From Pseudomonadota bacterium (lineage in GTDB: Bacteria > Pseudomonadota > Alphaproteobacteria > Rhizobiales > Xanthobacteraceae): a DNA stretch of 64,000 nucleotides. Positions within the stretch are counted from its first letter, which is position 1. Every line of letters starts with the position of its first letter. Of this stretch, positions 8,859 to 16,275 are shown in pieces. The notes under the pieces were generated by a model. That model was not told where the DNA came from. It worked only from the letters and a program-made list of their open reading frames with translations, and ran no database searches. Location of the stretch: positions 1 to 64,000 of the forward strand of contig JAEXYA010000032.1 in the NCBI GenBank assembly GCA_023451825.1, in the 5' to 3' direction. Both the position numbers and the translations under genes were made by a program.

Positions 8859-9083
8859 CTAGTTCTTCTTCATCATGTTGTCTTTCTTCATGTTGTCCTT
8901 GGCCATGCCGTCCTTCTTCATGCTGTCTTTCGACATGCTGTCCTTGGACATGCTGCCGCCATCACTTTTCTTCATGGCGCCAGAGCTCATTTTGGAGTCC
9001 TGACCGGTCGCTTGCGCCATGGCGGCAAACGGGGTGATGCCAATGGCAGTGGCACAGATCGCAGCGAGAATGGTCTTCTTCAT
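8859..9083 (-). CDS. Exported pentapeptide MxKDx repeat protein
   Basis: The protein has 74 residues. The ATG at 9083 is preceded by a strong AGGAGG and opens a signal peptide (MKKTILAAICATAIGITPFA, cleavage after AMA). The mature part is almost only short repeats of the form M-[SKA]-K-D-[SGN] (MSKDSMSKDSMKKDGMAKDN and so on, about 8 copies), rich in Met, Lys and Asp. Proteins of this MxKDx repeat family are small periplasmic proteins of unknown role. The Met and Asp side chains suggest metal binding, but that is inference. It diverges from sthA across an intergenic region with two palindromes. Confidence 0.8.
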   Translation of the reverse strand: MKKTILAAICATAIGITPFAAMAQATGQDSKMSSGAMKKSDGGSMSKDSMSKDSMKKDGMAKDNMKKDNMMKKN

Positions 9084-9113
9084 GATGGTTCCTCCTGAGC
9101 GGACGGTTCGACA

Positions 9114-9180
9114 CGACATCATGTCGCGTGAAGCGTTCCCGCTTTTCCATACGCAGAGCGGATCGCGGTGTTACACCGCG
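9114..9180. promoter_or_regulatory. Two palindromes in the MxKDx / sthA divergent region
   Basis: CGACAT-C-ATGTCG (9114-9126) and CGCGGTG-TTA-CACCGCG (9164-9180) are both perfect and lie 38 bp apart between the divergent starts at 9083 and 9289. They could be operators for a dimeric regulator or leader hairpins. No matching regulator is known. Confidence 0.35.
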
Positions 9181-9288
9181 AGCCAAAGGAGTGTCGCAAA
9201 TCTGTTGTAGGACTTTTGCTCGTCATCCTCCTGCCCTTGGCCCGATAGCTGCATAAGTTTCGCAGCCGGCCCGTTTTCCTTCGAGACA

Positions 9289-10689
9289 TTGCCCATGCAT
9301 GACTACGACATGATCGTCATCGGCTCCGGCCCATCCGGCCGGCGCGCCGCCATCCAGTGTGCCAAGCTCGGAAAATCGGTGCTGGTGGTGGAGAAGGGAC
9401 GACGGGTCGGCGGCGTCTCCGTGCATACGGGCACGATCCCTTCGAAGACATTGCGCGAAACCGTGCTCAATCTCTCCGGTTGGCGCGAGCGCGGCTTTTA
9501 CGGACTCGGCTATCGCGTCAAGCAGGACATCGGCGCACAGGATCTGATCGCGCGATTGCACAAGACGCTCAATCACGAAGTGGAGGTGCTGGAGCATCAA
9601 TTCAGCCGCAACGGCGTGCGCACCGCAAATGGCGAAGCGCGCTTCGCCGGGCCACACGACATCGAGATCGTGTCCGAACGTGGCGATGTCAAACGCGTCA
9701 CCGGCGCAAAAATCCTGATCGCCTGCGGTACGCGGCCGTTCCGCCCGGACTATGTGCCGTTCAATGGCACGACGGTGCTGGACAGCGATGAAGTGGTGGA
9801 ATTGTCGAAACTGCCACGCAGCCTGGCCGTCATCGGCGCCGGCGTGATCGGCGTCGAATATGCCACCATCTTCAGCGCGCTCGATGTCGCGGTCACGCTG
9901 ATCGAGCCGCGCAGCAGCTTCCTCGATTTCATCGACAAGGAACTGATCGGCGAGTTCATGCACGAACTGCGCGACCGCAATGTCGCGCTCCGGCTCGGAT
10001 CGAAAGTGGAGGCCATCAAGATCGCGGAGAGCGGACATATCGTCACCGATCTCTCCGACGGTCGCCACGTCACCTCGGACATGCTGCTATTCGCCGCCGG
10101 CCGCGTCGGCGCCACCGATGCGCTGAAGCTGGACACTGCCGACATCGAGATCGATCATCGTGGCCGCATCAAGGTCGATCCGACGACCATGCAGACCAAT
10201 GTGCCGCACATCTATGCCGCCGGCGATGTGATCGGCTTTCCGTCGCTGGCGTCCACCTCTATGGAGCAGGGCCGTGTTGCCGCCTGCCACGCGCTCGGCA
10301 TCGACGCGCATGTGCCGCCGGAATTCTTCCCTTACGGCATCTATTCGGTGCCGGAGATCTCGACCACGGGCCTCACCGAAGAGGAAGTGCGGGAAAAGGG
10401 CATCCCTTACGAGATCGGCATCGCGCGTTTTCGCGAGACGTCGCGCGGTCACATCATGGGGCTGAACAGCGGCATGATGAAGATGATCTTCTCCACCCGC
10501 ACCAAGCGCCTGCTCGGCGTGCACATCCTCGGCGAAGGCGCGACGGAGCTGATCCATATCGGACAGGCCGTGCTGAATCTGAAGGGCACGATCGACTATT
10601 TCATCCAGAACACGTTCAACTATCCGACGCTGGCGGAGGCCTACAAGATCGCCGGACTGGATGCGTGGAACAGGATGACGGCGAAGTAA
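9289..10689 (+). CDS. sthA: Soluble pyridine nucleotide transhydrogenase (Si-specific)
   Basis: The 466-residue flavoprotein disulfide reductase-family enzyme has an FAD-binding GxGxxG at the start (DMIVIGSGPSGRRAA). Its active-site segment is GGVSVHTGTIPSK, where the redox Cys pair of lipoamide dehydrogenase is absent; this replacement is typical of SthA. The NAD(P)-binding GxGxxG is in VIGAGVIGVEYA (about residue 185), the second FAD motif is in IYAAGDVIGFPS, and the C-terminal dimerisation domain ends with FNYPTLAEAYKIAGLD. SthA moves hydride between NADPH and NAD+ and balances the two pools. The start may be MPMHDYD (9289) or the second Met. A triple-hairpin repeat follows. Confidence 0.93.
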   Translation: MPMHDYDMIVIGSGPSGRRAAIQCAKLGKSVLVVEKGRRVGGVSVHTGTIPSKTLRETVLNLSGWRERGFYGLGYRVKQDIGAQDLIARLHKTLNHEVEVLEHQFSRNGVRTANGEARFAGPHDIEIVSERGDVKRVTGAKILIACGTRPFRPDYVPFNGTTVLDSDEVVELSKLPRSLAVIGAGVIGVEYATIFSALDVAVTLIEPRSSFLDFIDKELIGEFMHELRDRNVALRLGSKVEAIKIAESGHIVTDLSDGRHVTSDMLLFAAGRVGATDALKLDTADIEIDHRGRIKVDPTTMQTNVPHIYAAGDVIGFPSLASTSMEQGRVAACHALGIDAHVPPEFFPYGIYSVPEISTTGLTEEEVREKGIPYEIGIARFRETSRGHIMGLNSGMMKMIFSTRTKRLLGVHILGEGATELIHIGQAVLNLKGTIDYFIQNTFNYPTLAEAYKIAGLDAWNRMTAK

Positions 10690-10706
10690 GGATCGCTCTG
10701 CATGTC

Positions 10707-10801
10707 ATCGCCCGCAAAAGCGGGCGATCCAGTATACAGCGCCGTCCCTCACGACGCTCCGACGGCTGAGTCTACTAGGTCACCCGGTCAAGCCGGGTGA
10801 C
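10707..10801. repeat. Intergenic palindromic element 3 (three hairpins)
   Basis: Three inverted repeats follow each other: ATCGCCCGC-AAAA-GCGGGCGAT (10707-10728, perfect 9 bp), GCCGTC...GACGGC (10741-10766), and GTCACCCGG-TCAAG-CCGGGTGAC (10779-10801, perfect 9 bp). It lies between the convergent sthA and htpX genes, where it can also end transcription from both sides. Confidence 0.65.
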
Positions 10802-10813
10802 GACAGACGAGAC

Positions 10814-11746
10814 TTATCCCCACGGCCCCTTGCGCTGGCCGCCATTCCACGGGCCGGTCGCGGCGGGAGCCGCCGGGCGCGGCTGCATATAGCCGCCCTG
10901 CGCGCCCATCCGCCCCGCCAACTGCTGCAGTGCTGCGATACGGTTCTGCGTGGCCGGATGGGTCGTGAACAGATTATCCATGGCGCGACCCGACAACGGG
11001 TTGATGATGAACATATGCGCCGTGGCGGGCGCGCGCTCCGCATCCTCGTTCGGAATGTGATGCGCGGCATTCTCGATCTTGGCCAGCGCCGAGGCGAGCC
11101 ACATGGGCTGGCCGCAGATCCGTGCACCCATCTCGTCCGCCGCATATTCGCGCGTGCGGCTGATCGCCATCTGCACCAGCATGGCGGCGAGCGGCGCCAG
11201 GATCATCAGCGCGATCTGGCCGATGACGCCCGGACCATTGTTGTTGCGGTTGCCGCCGAAGAACATGCCGAACTGGGCGATCATGCCGATCGCGCCGGCG
11301 ATGGTGGCGGTGATGGTCATCAGCAGCGTGTCATGATGCTTGATATGCGCGAGCTCATGCGCGACCACGCCGGCGAGTTCTTCACGGCTGAGCTGCTGCA
11401 TCAGGCCCGTGGTCACGGCAACCGCCGCGTTCTCCGGATTGCGGCCGGTGGCAAAGGCGTTCGGCTGCGGATTGTCCATGATATAGACCTTGGGCATCGG
11501 CAGACCGGCATTGTGGGCGAGTTCGCCGACCATGCGATACAGGTCCGGCGCATTGCGCGCATCCACCGGCTGCGCGCCGTGCATCGACAGCACCGCCCGG
11601 TCCGAATTCCAGTAGGCAAACATGTTCATGCCGGCGGCGACCACCAGCGCGATCATCGCGCCCGACGCACCGCCCATGAGATAACCGACGCCCATGAACA
11701 GAGCGGTCATGCCGGCCAGCAAGATTGCGGTCTTGAAGTAGCTCAT
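10814..11746 (-). CDS. htpX: Zinc metalloprotease HtpX
   Basis: The protein has 310 residues from the ATG at 11746, which follows GGAGGAG. An open frame continues much further upstream but is only antisense to the neighbouring monooxygenase gene. N-terminal membrane helices (FKTAILLAGMTALFMGVGYL; ASGAMIALVVAAGMNMFAYW) are followed by the M48 motif HELAH (VVAHELAHIKHHD, about residue 130), two further hydrophobic segments (about 145-165 and 178-195), and the third zinc ligand Glu in SRTREYAADEMGA. HtpX is an inner-membrane quality-control protease with its active site facing the cytoplasm. The C-terminal 30 residues are Pro/Gly/Ala-rich, as in alphaproteobacterial members. Confidence 0.93.
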   Translation of the reverse strand: MSYFKTAILLAGMTALFMGVGYLMGGASGAMIALVVAAGMNMFAYWNSDRAVLSMHGAQPVDARNAPDLYRMVGELAHNAGLPMPKVYIMDNPQPNAFATGRNPENAAVAVTTGLMQQLSREELAGVVAHELAHIKHHDTLLMTITATIAGAIGMIAQFGMFFGGNRNNNGPGVIGQIALMILAPLAAMLVQMAISRTREYAADEMGARICGQPMWLASALAKIENAAHHIPNEDAERAPATAHMFIINPLSGRAMDNLFTTHPATQNRIAALQQLAGRMGAQGGYMQPRPAAPAATGPWNGGQRKGPWG

Positions 11747-11941
11747 TTCTCCTCCTGCCCCCGCGCGCGAACACGAAACGCATGCGCTGCGGTGCATGCA
11801 TAAAATGGTGATGCGCCCGATGGTTCCGCAAGGCGGGACGATGCGGCAGCGCGTCGCGGCCATGCCGGTAAATCCATTGACGGGCGCCTTGGCGCCTCTA
11901 GGCTGGCTACCAAGCAAAAACATTACAACGAGGAACATCCC

Positions 11942-13168
11942 ATGGCTCGCGTGAAGTTCGGTGCCTTTCTTGCCCCGCATCATCCCATCGGCGAACATCC
12001 GATGCTGCAATTCCGGCGCGATCTCGATCTGGTCGAGCAGCTGGATTCCCTCGGCTATGATGAATTCTGGTGCGGCGAGCATCATTCCTCGGGCTGGGAG
12101 ATGATCGCCTCGCCGGAGATGTTTCTGGCCGCTGCGGGCGAGCGCACCAAGCGCATCCGGCTCGGCACCGGCGTGATATCGCTGCCCTATCACCACCCTT
12201 TCAATGTCGCGCAGCGCATGGTGCAGCTCGACCACATGACCGGCGGGCGGGCAATTTTCGGCTCGGGCCCCGGGGCGCTGGCTTCCGATGCGCACACGCT
12301 CGGCATCGACCCGATTACCCAGCGCGACCGCCAGGATGAGGCGATCGACATCATCCGCCGGCTGTTCAGGGGCGAGCGTGTCACGGCGAAAAGCGACTGG
12401 TTCACCATGAACGATGCGGCGCTGCAGATTCTGCCGCTGCAGGAGGAGATGCCCTTCGTCGTGGCGTCGCAGATCTCGCCGTCGGGCATGACGCTGGCCG
12501 GCAAATACGGCATCGGGATCATCTCGCTGGGCTCGATGTCCACCCAGGGGCTGATGGCGTTGCCGACCCAGTGGGGTTTTGCCGAGGACGCGGCGAAGAA
12601 ACACGGCACCACGGTGGACCGCGCCAATTGGCGCGTGCTGCTGAGCTGGCATATCGCCGAAACGCGCGAACAGGCCGCGCGAGAAGCCGGCCCCGGCCTG
12701 ATGCGGTGGCACAACGAATACACGGTGAAGACGCTGCAGCGGCCGGGGCTTGCGCCGTTCGCCTCGCCGGAAGAGGCGGTGGAGAAGACGGCAGGCGGCG
12801 AGAATGCAGCGTCCACGATCGGCACCCCCGACGATCTCATCAGGACCATCAAGAACCTGATGCAGGTGTCCGGCGGTGTCGGCACCATCATCGGCTTCGT
12901 GCATGACTGGGCCAATCCGGAGAATACGCGGCGCAGCTGGGACATGGTGGCGCGCTATGTGGTGCCGGAAATCAACGGCTATATCAGCGCGCTCCGCAAA
13001 TCGCAGACCTATGTGATCGAGAACCGTGAGGTATTCGAACGCGCGGGACAGGCCGTGATGGCGAAGATCATGCAGAACGAGAAGGCAGCCGCGGCTCTGC
13101 CGCTCACTGGACCGGGGCGCGTGGCGATCCCGACGGTGAATGCGCCGGATCTGCAGAAGAAGGGGTGA
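11942..13168 (+). CDS. LLM-class flavin-dependent monooxygenase
   Basis: The protein has 408 residues in a bacterial luciferase-like TIM-barrel arrangement: MARVKFGAFLAPHHPIGEHP, GYDEFWCGEHHSSGWEMIASPE, KRIRLGTGVISLPYHHPF, and DHMTGGRAIFGSGPGAL. The EHH segment and the HP after the IRLGTG strand are typical of the family. Such enzymes use reduced FMN supplied by a separate reductase, and the substrate is not evident. No reductase gene lies beside it, although a flavin reductase is encoded at 26042 in the ssu operon. The last 70 residues (helical, Glu/Lys-rich) extend past the usual barrel. A palindromic repeat follows directly. Confidence 0.87.
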   Translation: MARVKFGAFLAPHHPIGEHPMLQFRRDLDLVEQLDSLGYDEFWCGEHHSSGWEMIASPEMFLAAAGERTKRIRLGTGVISLPYHHPFNVAQRMVQLDHMTGGRAIFGSGPGALASDAHTLGIDPITQRDRQDEAIDIIRRLFRGERVTAKSDWFTMNDAALQILPLQEEMPFVVASQISPSGMTLAGKYGIGIISLGSMSTQGLMALPTQWGFAEDAAKKHGTTVDRANWRVLLSWHIAETREQAAREAGPGLMRWHNEYTVKTLQRPGLAPFASPEEAVEKTAGGENAASTIGTPDDLIRTIKNLMQVSGGVGTIIGFVHDWANPENTRRSWDMVARYVVPEINGYISALRKSQTYVIENREVFERAGQAVMAKIMQNEKAAAALPLTGPGRVAIPTVNAPDLQKKG

Positions 13169-13174
13169 CGCTGT

Positions 13175-13264
13175 CGTAGGGTGGATGAGCGCAGCGTAAT
13201 CCACCGCGGAATTTCAACCTTGCATCCGGCCGGCGGATTACGGCTTCGCCTCATCCGCCCTACG
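13175..13264. repeat. Intergenic palindromic element 4
   Basis: The left arm 13175-13209 (CGTAGGGTGGATGAGCGCAG...) and the right arm 13230-13264 are near-perfect inverted copies about 35 bp long. They read GTAGGG(T/C)GGATGAG...GTAATCC(A/G)CCG. The element sits between convergent genes. Its outer core is related to that of element 1, which suggests a dispersed family. Confidence 0.7.
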
Positions 13265-13280
13265 GCTCAGCCTCAAGCGC

Positions 13281-14096
13281 TCACTTTCCGTAATATTCCT
13301 GCACCGTCTCCCATGCCGCCGTTTGCAGGAACTGAGCCGTCGTTGCATCGAGGCTGCCGAGATACGGATTGCCGACCGGCGACTTGCCCGTCAGCGCCGC
13401 AAAGACCACACAGGATGCGAGATAGGTGCCGGCCATGCTCGGGTGACGCTTGTCGGGCTGATACAGATTGAGCTCGGGCTGTTTCGTCCGCACCCTGGCG
13501 AAGGCGAGGCCGGCGGGAATCACCAGCGCGTCATTGGCATTGCCGGCCACCGTATAGGCCTCGGCCAGTTCCGCGGTCATTTCGGGCTTGTCGAGATAAG
13601 CCCAGGACATGAAGAAAATCGGCTTGGCGCCATGGGCGCGCACGATGTCCGCGTCTTTCTTCGCATAGTCGGTGAACACCGATTTCAGCTTCGGATGAAT
13701 CGGGCACTGCCTGCAATCCATCAGGATCGCGGCGTCGAACAGCTTCTCGCGCTTGTTGAAGATGATGTTGTTATTGTCGTCGAATGTGTAGGACGCGATC
13801 GCATTGGGGCGGAAATAGCTCTCGACATCATGCCATTCGAAGCCGGAGCCGCCGATGGTCACGGAGGTTGCCTGATAACTGGTCCGGTTGGCGGGATCGG
13901 CCGCACGCACCATCGCCAGCACATGGCTGTGCATGCTGTTGTTGAAATAGAAGAAGCTGTTGCCGATGAAGATCTCGGTCTTAGGAAAATCCGGGCCGAG
14001 CGTCGTCACCTTCGGCTTGGTCTGAGCCCATGACGAATGAACGTCGAAGGTGACGGCCATCAGGGCCGCGATGGCCATGCGAATCATAATGGACAT
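13281..14096 (-). CDS. Exported SGNH/GDSL-like hydrolase
   Basis: The protein has 271 residues from the ATG at 14096, chosen over an upstream extension because GGAGGAGA precedes it and a signal peptide starts there (MSIMIRMAIAALMAVTFDVH, cleavage near SSWA-QT). The segment EIFIGNSFFYFNNSMH resembles block I of SGNH enzymes with the Ser in GNSF. YQPDKRHPSMAGTYLAS near the C-terminus gives the expected Asp-x-x-His pair, and a GSGFEWHD segment may form block II. It would be a periplasmic or secreted esterase acting on an unknown ester. The Cys pair in DCRQC could form a disulfide. The spacing to the SDR gene is 25 bp, so the two may be co-transcribed. Confidence 0.7.
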   Translation of the reverse strand: MSIMIRMAIAALMAVTFDVHSSWAQTKPKVTTLGPDFPKTEIFIGNSFFYFNNSMHSHVLAMVRAADPANRTSYQATSVTIGGSGFEWHDVESYFRPNAIASYTFDDNNNIIFNKREKLFDAAILMDCRQCPIHPKLKSVFTDYAKKDADIVRAHGAKPIFFMSWAYLDKPEMTAELAEAYTVAGNANDALVIPAGLAFARVRTKQPELNLYQPDKRHPSMAGTYLASCVVFAALTGKSPVGNPYLGSLDATTAQFLQTAAWETVQEYYGK

Positions 14097-14121
14097 ATCA
14101 GTCTCCTCCGCAGCCGAGCGA

Positions 14122-14964
14122 TCAGTGATTATCCGTTCCGAACATTTGCCGCATGCCGACATAGCCGGCCTGCTGCTGACTCCAATTGCGCCCGCCGATG
14201 ACGCCGCCATCGACGACGAGGTCGGTGCCATTCACGAAGCTGGACTCGTCGCTGGCAAAGAATACGGCGGCATGGGCGATGTCGTCCGGCAAGCCGGCAC
14301 GCGGAATCGGCTGCGCGGCCTTGAAGACCTCGCGCATCTTGGCTGCGGTGTTATCGGCAGCTTCCACGGACAAGCCGAGCGCCTTGCCGAAAATGCCGGT
14401 GGCGATAGCGCCGGGTGAGATGCTGTTGACACGCACCCCACTCTCGCCAAGCTCCATGGCCACGCATTTGGTCAGATGGATCACGGCAGCCTTGGCTGCG
14501 CCATAGACCACCGATGATGAATAGCCGGCGAGATGGCCGGCAATGCTGCCATTATTGATGATGCTGCCGGAGCCCTGCTTCTTCATATGCGGCGCGGCGT
14601 GCTTCATGCCGAGCATGACGCTGCGCACCAGCGTGGCCATGGCGGCATCGAAGCGATCCACGTCGAGGCCCTCGATGCCGCCGGTCTGGGCGGGGCCGCC
14701 GGCATTGTTGAACAGGCAATCGATGCGGCCGAAGTGATCGACGGCAAGCGAGATGAGCGCCTTCATCTGCGCTTCATTGGTCACATCGGTCTGCAGGAAG
14801 CGGCAATTGGCGCCCAGTCTTTTGGCAAGGGCGTCGCCCTCGGCCGCGCGGCGGCCGGCAATCACGACTTTGGCGCCCTCGGCGATGAAAATTTCGGCCG
14901 TACGCAGGCCGATGCCGCTGGTCGCACCCGTGATAACCGCGACCTTATTATCCAGACGTCCCAT
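14122..14964 (-). CDS. SDR family oxidoreductase
   Basis: The protein has 280 residues with the classical short-chain dehydrogenase layout: the NAD(P)-binding GATSGIG near residue 13, NNAGG near 90, a catalytic Ser in INNGSIAGH, and the YxxxK motif in VVYGAAKAAVIHL (about 155-160). RVNSISPGAIATGIF gives the usual PG after the active site, and VNGTDLVVDGGVIGG closes the fold. GRRAAEG after the second strand suggests NADP preference, which is an inference. The substrate is unknown. It lies upstream of the SGNH-like gene on the same strand. Confidence 0.9.
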   Translation of the reverse strand: MGRLDNKVAVITGATSGIGLRTAEIFIAEGAKVVIAGRRAAEGDALAKRLGANCRFLQTDVTNEAQMKALISLAVDHFGRIDCLFNNAGGPAQTGGIEGLDVDRFDAAMATLVRSVMLGMKHAAPHMKKQGSGSIINNGSIAGHLAGYSSSVVYGAAKAAVIHLTKCVAMELGESGVRVNSISPGAIATGIFGKALGLSVEAADNTAAKMREVFKAAQPIPRAGLPDDIAHAAVFFASDESSFVNGTDLVVDGGVIGGRNWSQQQAGYVGMRQMFGTDNH

Positions 14965-15068
14965 GAACGCTTCCCCATTTTGATTTTATGGGAAGCATTT
15001 GACGCCCGAGCACGGCCCGGGCGCAAGGCGTATTTCCGCAATGGTGATCAACGAGGCGAGCGCGGGCG

Positions 15069-15842
15069 TTATTTGACTCGCAGCGGCCTGTTCATCAATT
15101 CGGCCGGGGCCGGCATCCGCATCTCAGCGCCCGCCATGATCGGCGCATCGCGATAGTGCCGAACGCCATTCCCATCGAGCACGAAGAGCGGTTCGTGCCT
15201 GAGCAATTGAACATCCTCAACCATGGCCATCCGGCGATTGTCGAGCAGCCACCAACGACCATCGAGCCGGATCGAGGCGACCGCATGATCCTCCTGCCGC
15301 AGCGTGTCGCGCAGAATGACGATGCGCAGATCGCCGCTGTCGACGCCGGCCGCGCGCAGAGCGACGAATTTGGCGATCGCATAATCTTCGCAATCACCCG
15401 CGCCGGTGGTCAGAAAGGCCAGCGGCGCACGCCAGACATCGGTCTCGCCATAGAGCGCGAGGTCATCGCCGGGACGGACTGCAAGATTGATGGCGCGGTT
15501 GATCTCGCCAGCGCGCGCACGACCATCTTTGGCCTTGCCGGCATCGACGATCGCAAGAAACTTCTTCGCGGCGGGCGATGTGCACGCACTGCGATCTTCC
15601 TCGCACAGCGCAAGGACGAGCATCTCGTCATCGATCTGGCGTTCGACACCGCGCCATTTTTCGCTGAGCGCATTGTCATCCGGCAAGGTTGTCGCTGAGC
15701 GGGAGAATGGCTCGTAGGTGCGCAACAAATCCGATGGCAGGAACGGCATCATAGGCGCGGCGCTTGCCCCCGCAGCGGCAACGGTCAGGCCGCATGCGAA
15801 CACAGCCACGCGCAACTTGCGCGATAATCCACAACTGAACAT
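15069..15842 (-). CDS. LapG-like transglutaminase-like cysteine peptidase (BTLCP)
   Basis: The protein has 257 residues with an N-terminal signal peptide (LRVAVFACGLTVAAAGASA). The fold of the bacterial transglutaminase-like cysteine peptidases is clear: Cys in TTGAGDCEDYAIAKF (about residue 150), then His in EDHAVASIR and Asp in WWLLDNR, forming the Cys-His-Asp triad. In pseudomonads the periplasmic family member LapG cuts the large adhesin LapA near its N-terminus and releases biofilm cells when the c-di-GMP receptor LapD lets it go. The gene is divergent from a giant adhesin with its own type I secretion genes, which strongly suggests that adhesin is its substrate. No LapD-like gene is seen in the window. 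Confidence 0.87.
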   Translation of the reverse strand: MFSCGLSRKLRVAVFACGLTVAAAGASAAPMMPFLPSDLLRTYEPFSRSATTLPDDNALSEKWRGVERQIDDEMLVLALCEEDRSACTSPAAKKFLAIVDAGKAKDGRARAGEINRAINLAVRPGDDLALYGETDVWRAPLAFLTTGAGDCEDYAIAKFVALRAAGVDSGDLRIVILRDTLRQEDHAVASIRLDGRWWLLDNRRMAMVEDVQLLRHEPLFVLDGNGVRHYRDAPIMAGAEMRMPAPAELMNRPLRVK

Positions 15843-16275
15843 CTGAAACGCCCCGTCCTGTCCGGGTCATCGGCGAGCCCCCGCTCGGCACGTGCCCGGA
15901 TCATTGATGCGGACAGCATGGATGCGAGCGTTTGCCGCCTCGTTAAATGCGGGCTGCCGTCCCGAGGTTTCACCTAACGGGCCTAAACCAGCCTCTCGCA
16001 TTTAGTGACAATTTGAAGGATCGCGAGTTTTTGCCGGATTATTTTACCTTCGGCATTTCGTTCCATTGAAAACCTGTTCCGAAATCGGAACTCCAGCGCT
16101 GGACCGTATTCAGGGTTAATGCTAATTAGCCTTCAATATCAGGCAGCTAGCGACGGAGACAGTTCCGGCGGCCGGGCCTTTCACGGAGTTGCGTACGTGT
16201 CCACTTCCGCATTGCACCCCTTGGTGGTATGCATGGCTTCAATTCTTAATAAACTCTTAATTACGAGAGCGGGTT
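15843..16275. promoter_or_regulatory. Divergent control region between LapG-like gene and adhesin
   Basis: This 433-bp stretch has no gene. It contains two adjacent perfect palindromes: GTTCCG-AAAT-CGGAAC (16076-16091) and TCCAGCGCTGGA (16092-16103). An AAATGCG/CGCATTT pair brackets 15945-16000. The stretch from about 16210 to 16270 is AT-rich and probably holds the adhesin promoter. A shared operator for both divergent genes is likely but unproven. Confidence 0.45.

Noticed and set aside
10814..13204. A 796-codon minus-strand frame extending htpX across the monooxygenase gene
   Set aside because: Only the last 310 codons read like HtpX, with a ribosome binding site at 11746. The rest is antisense to the clear luciferase-like gene.
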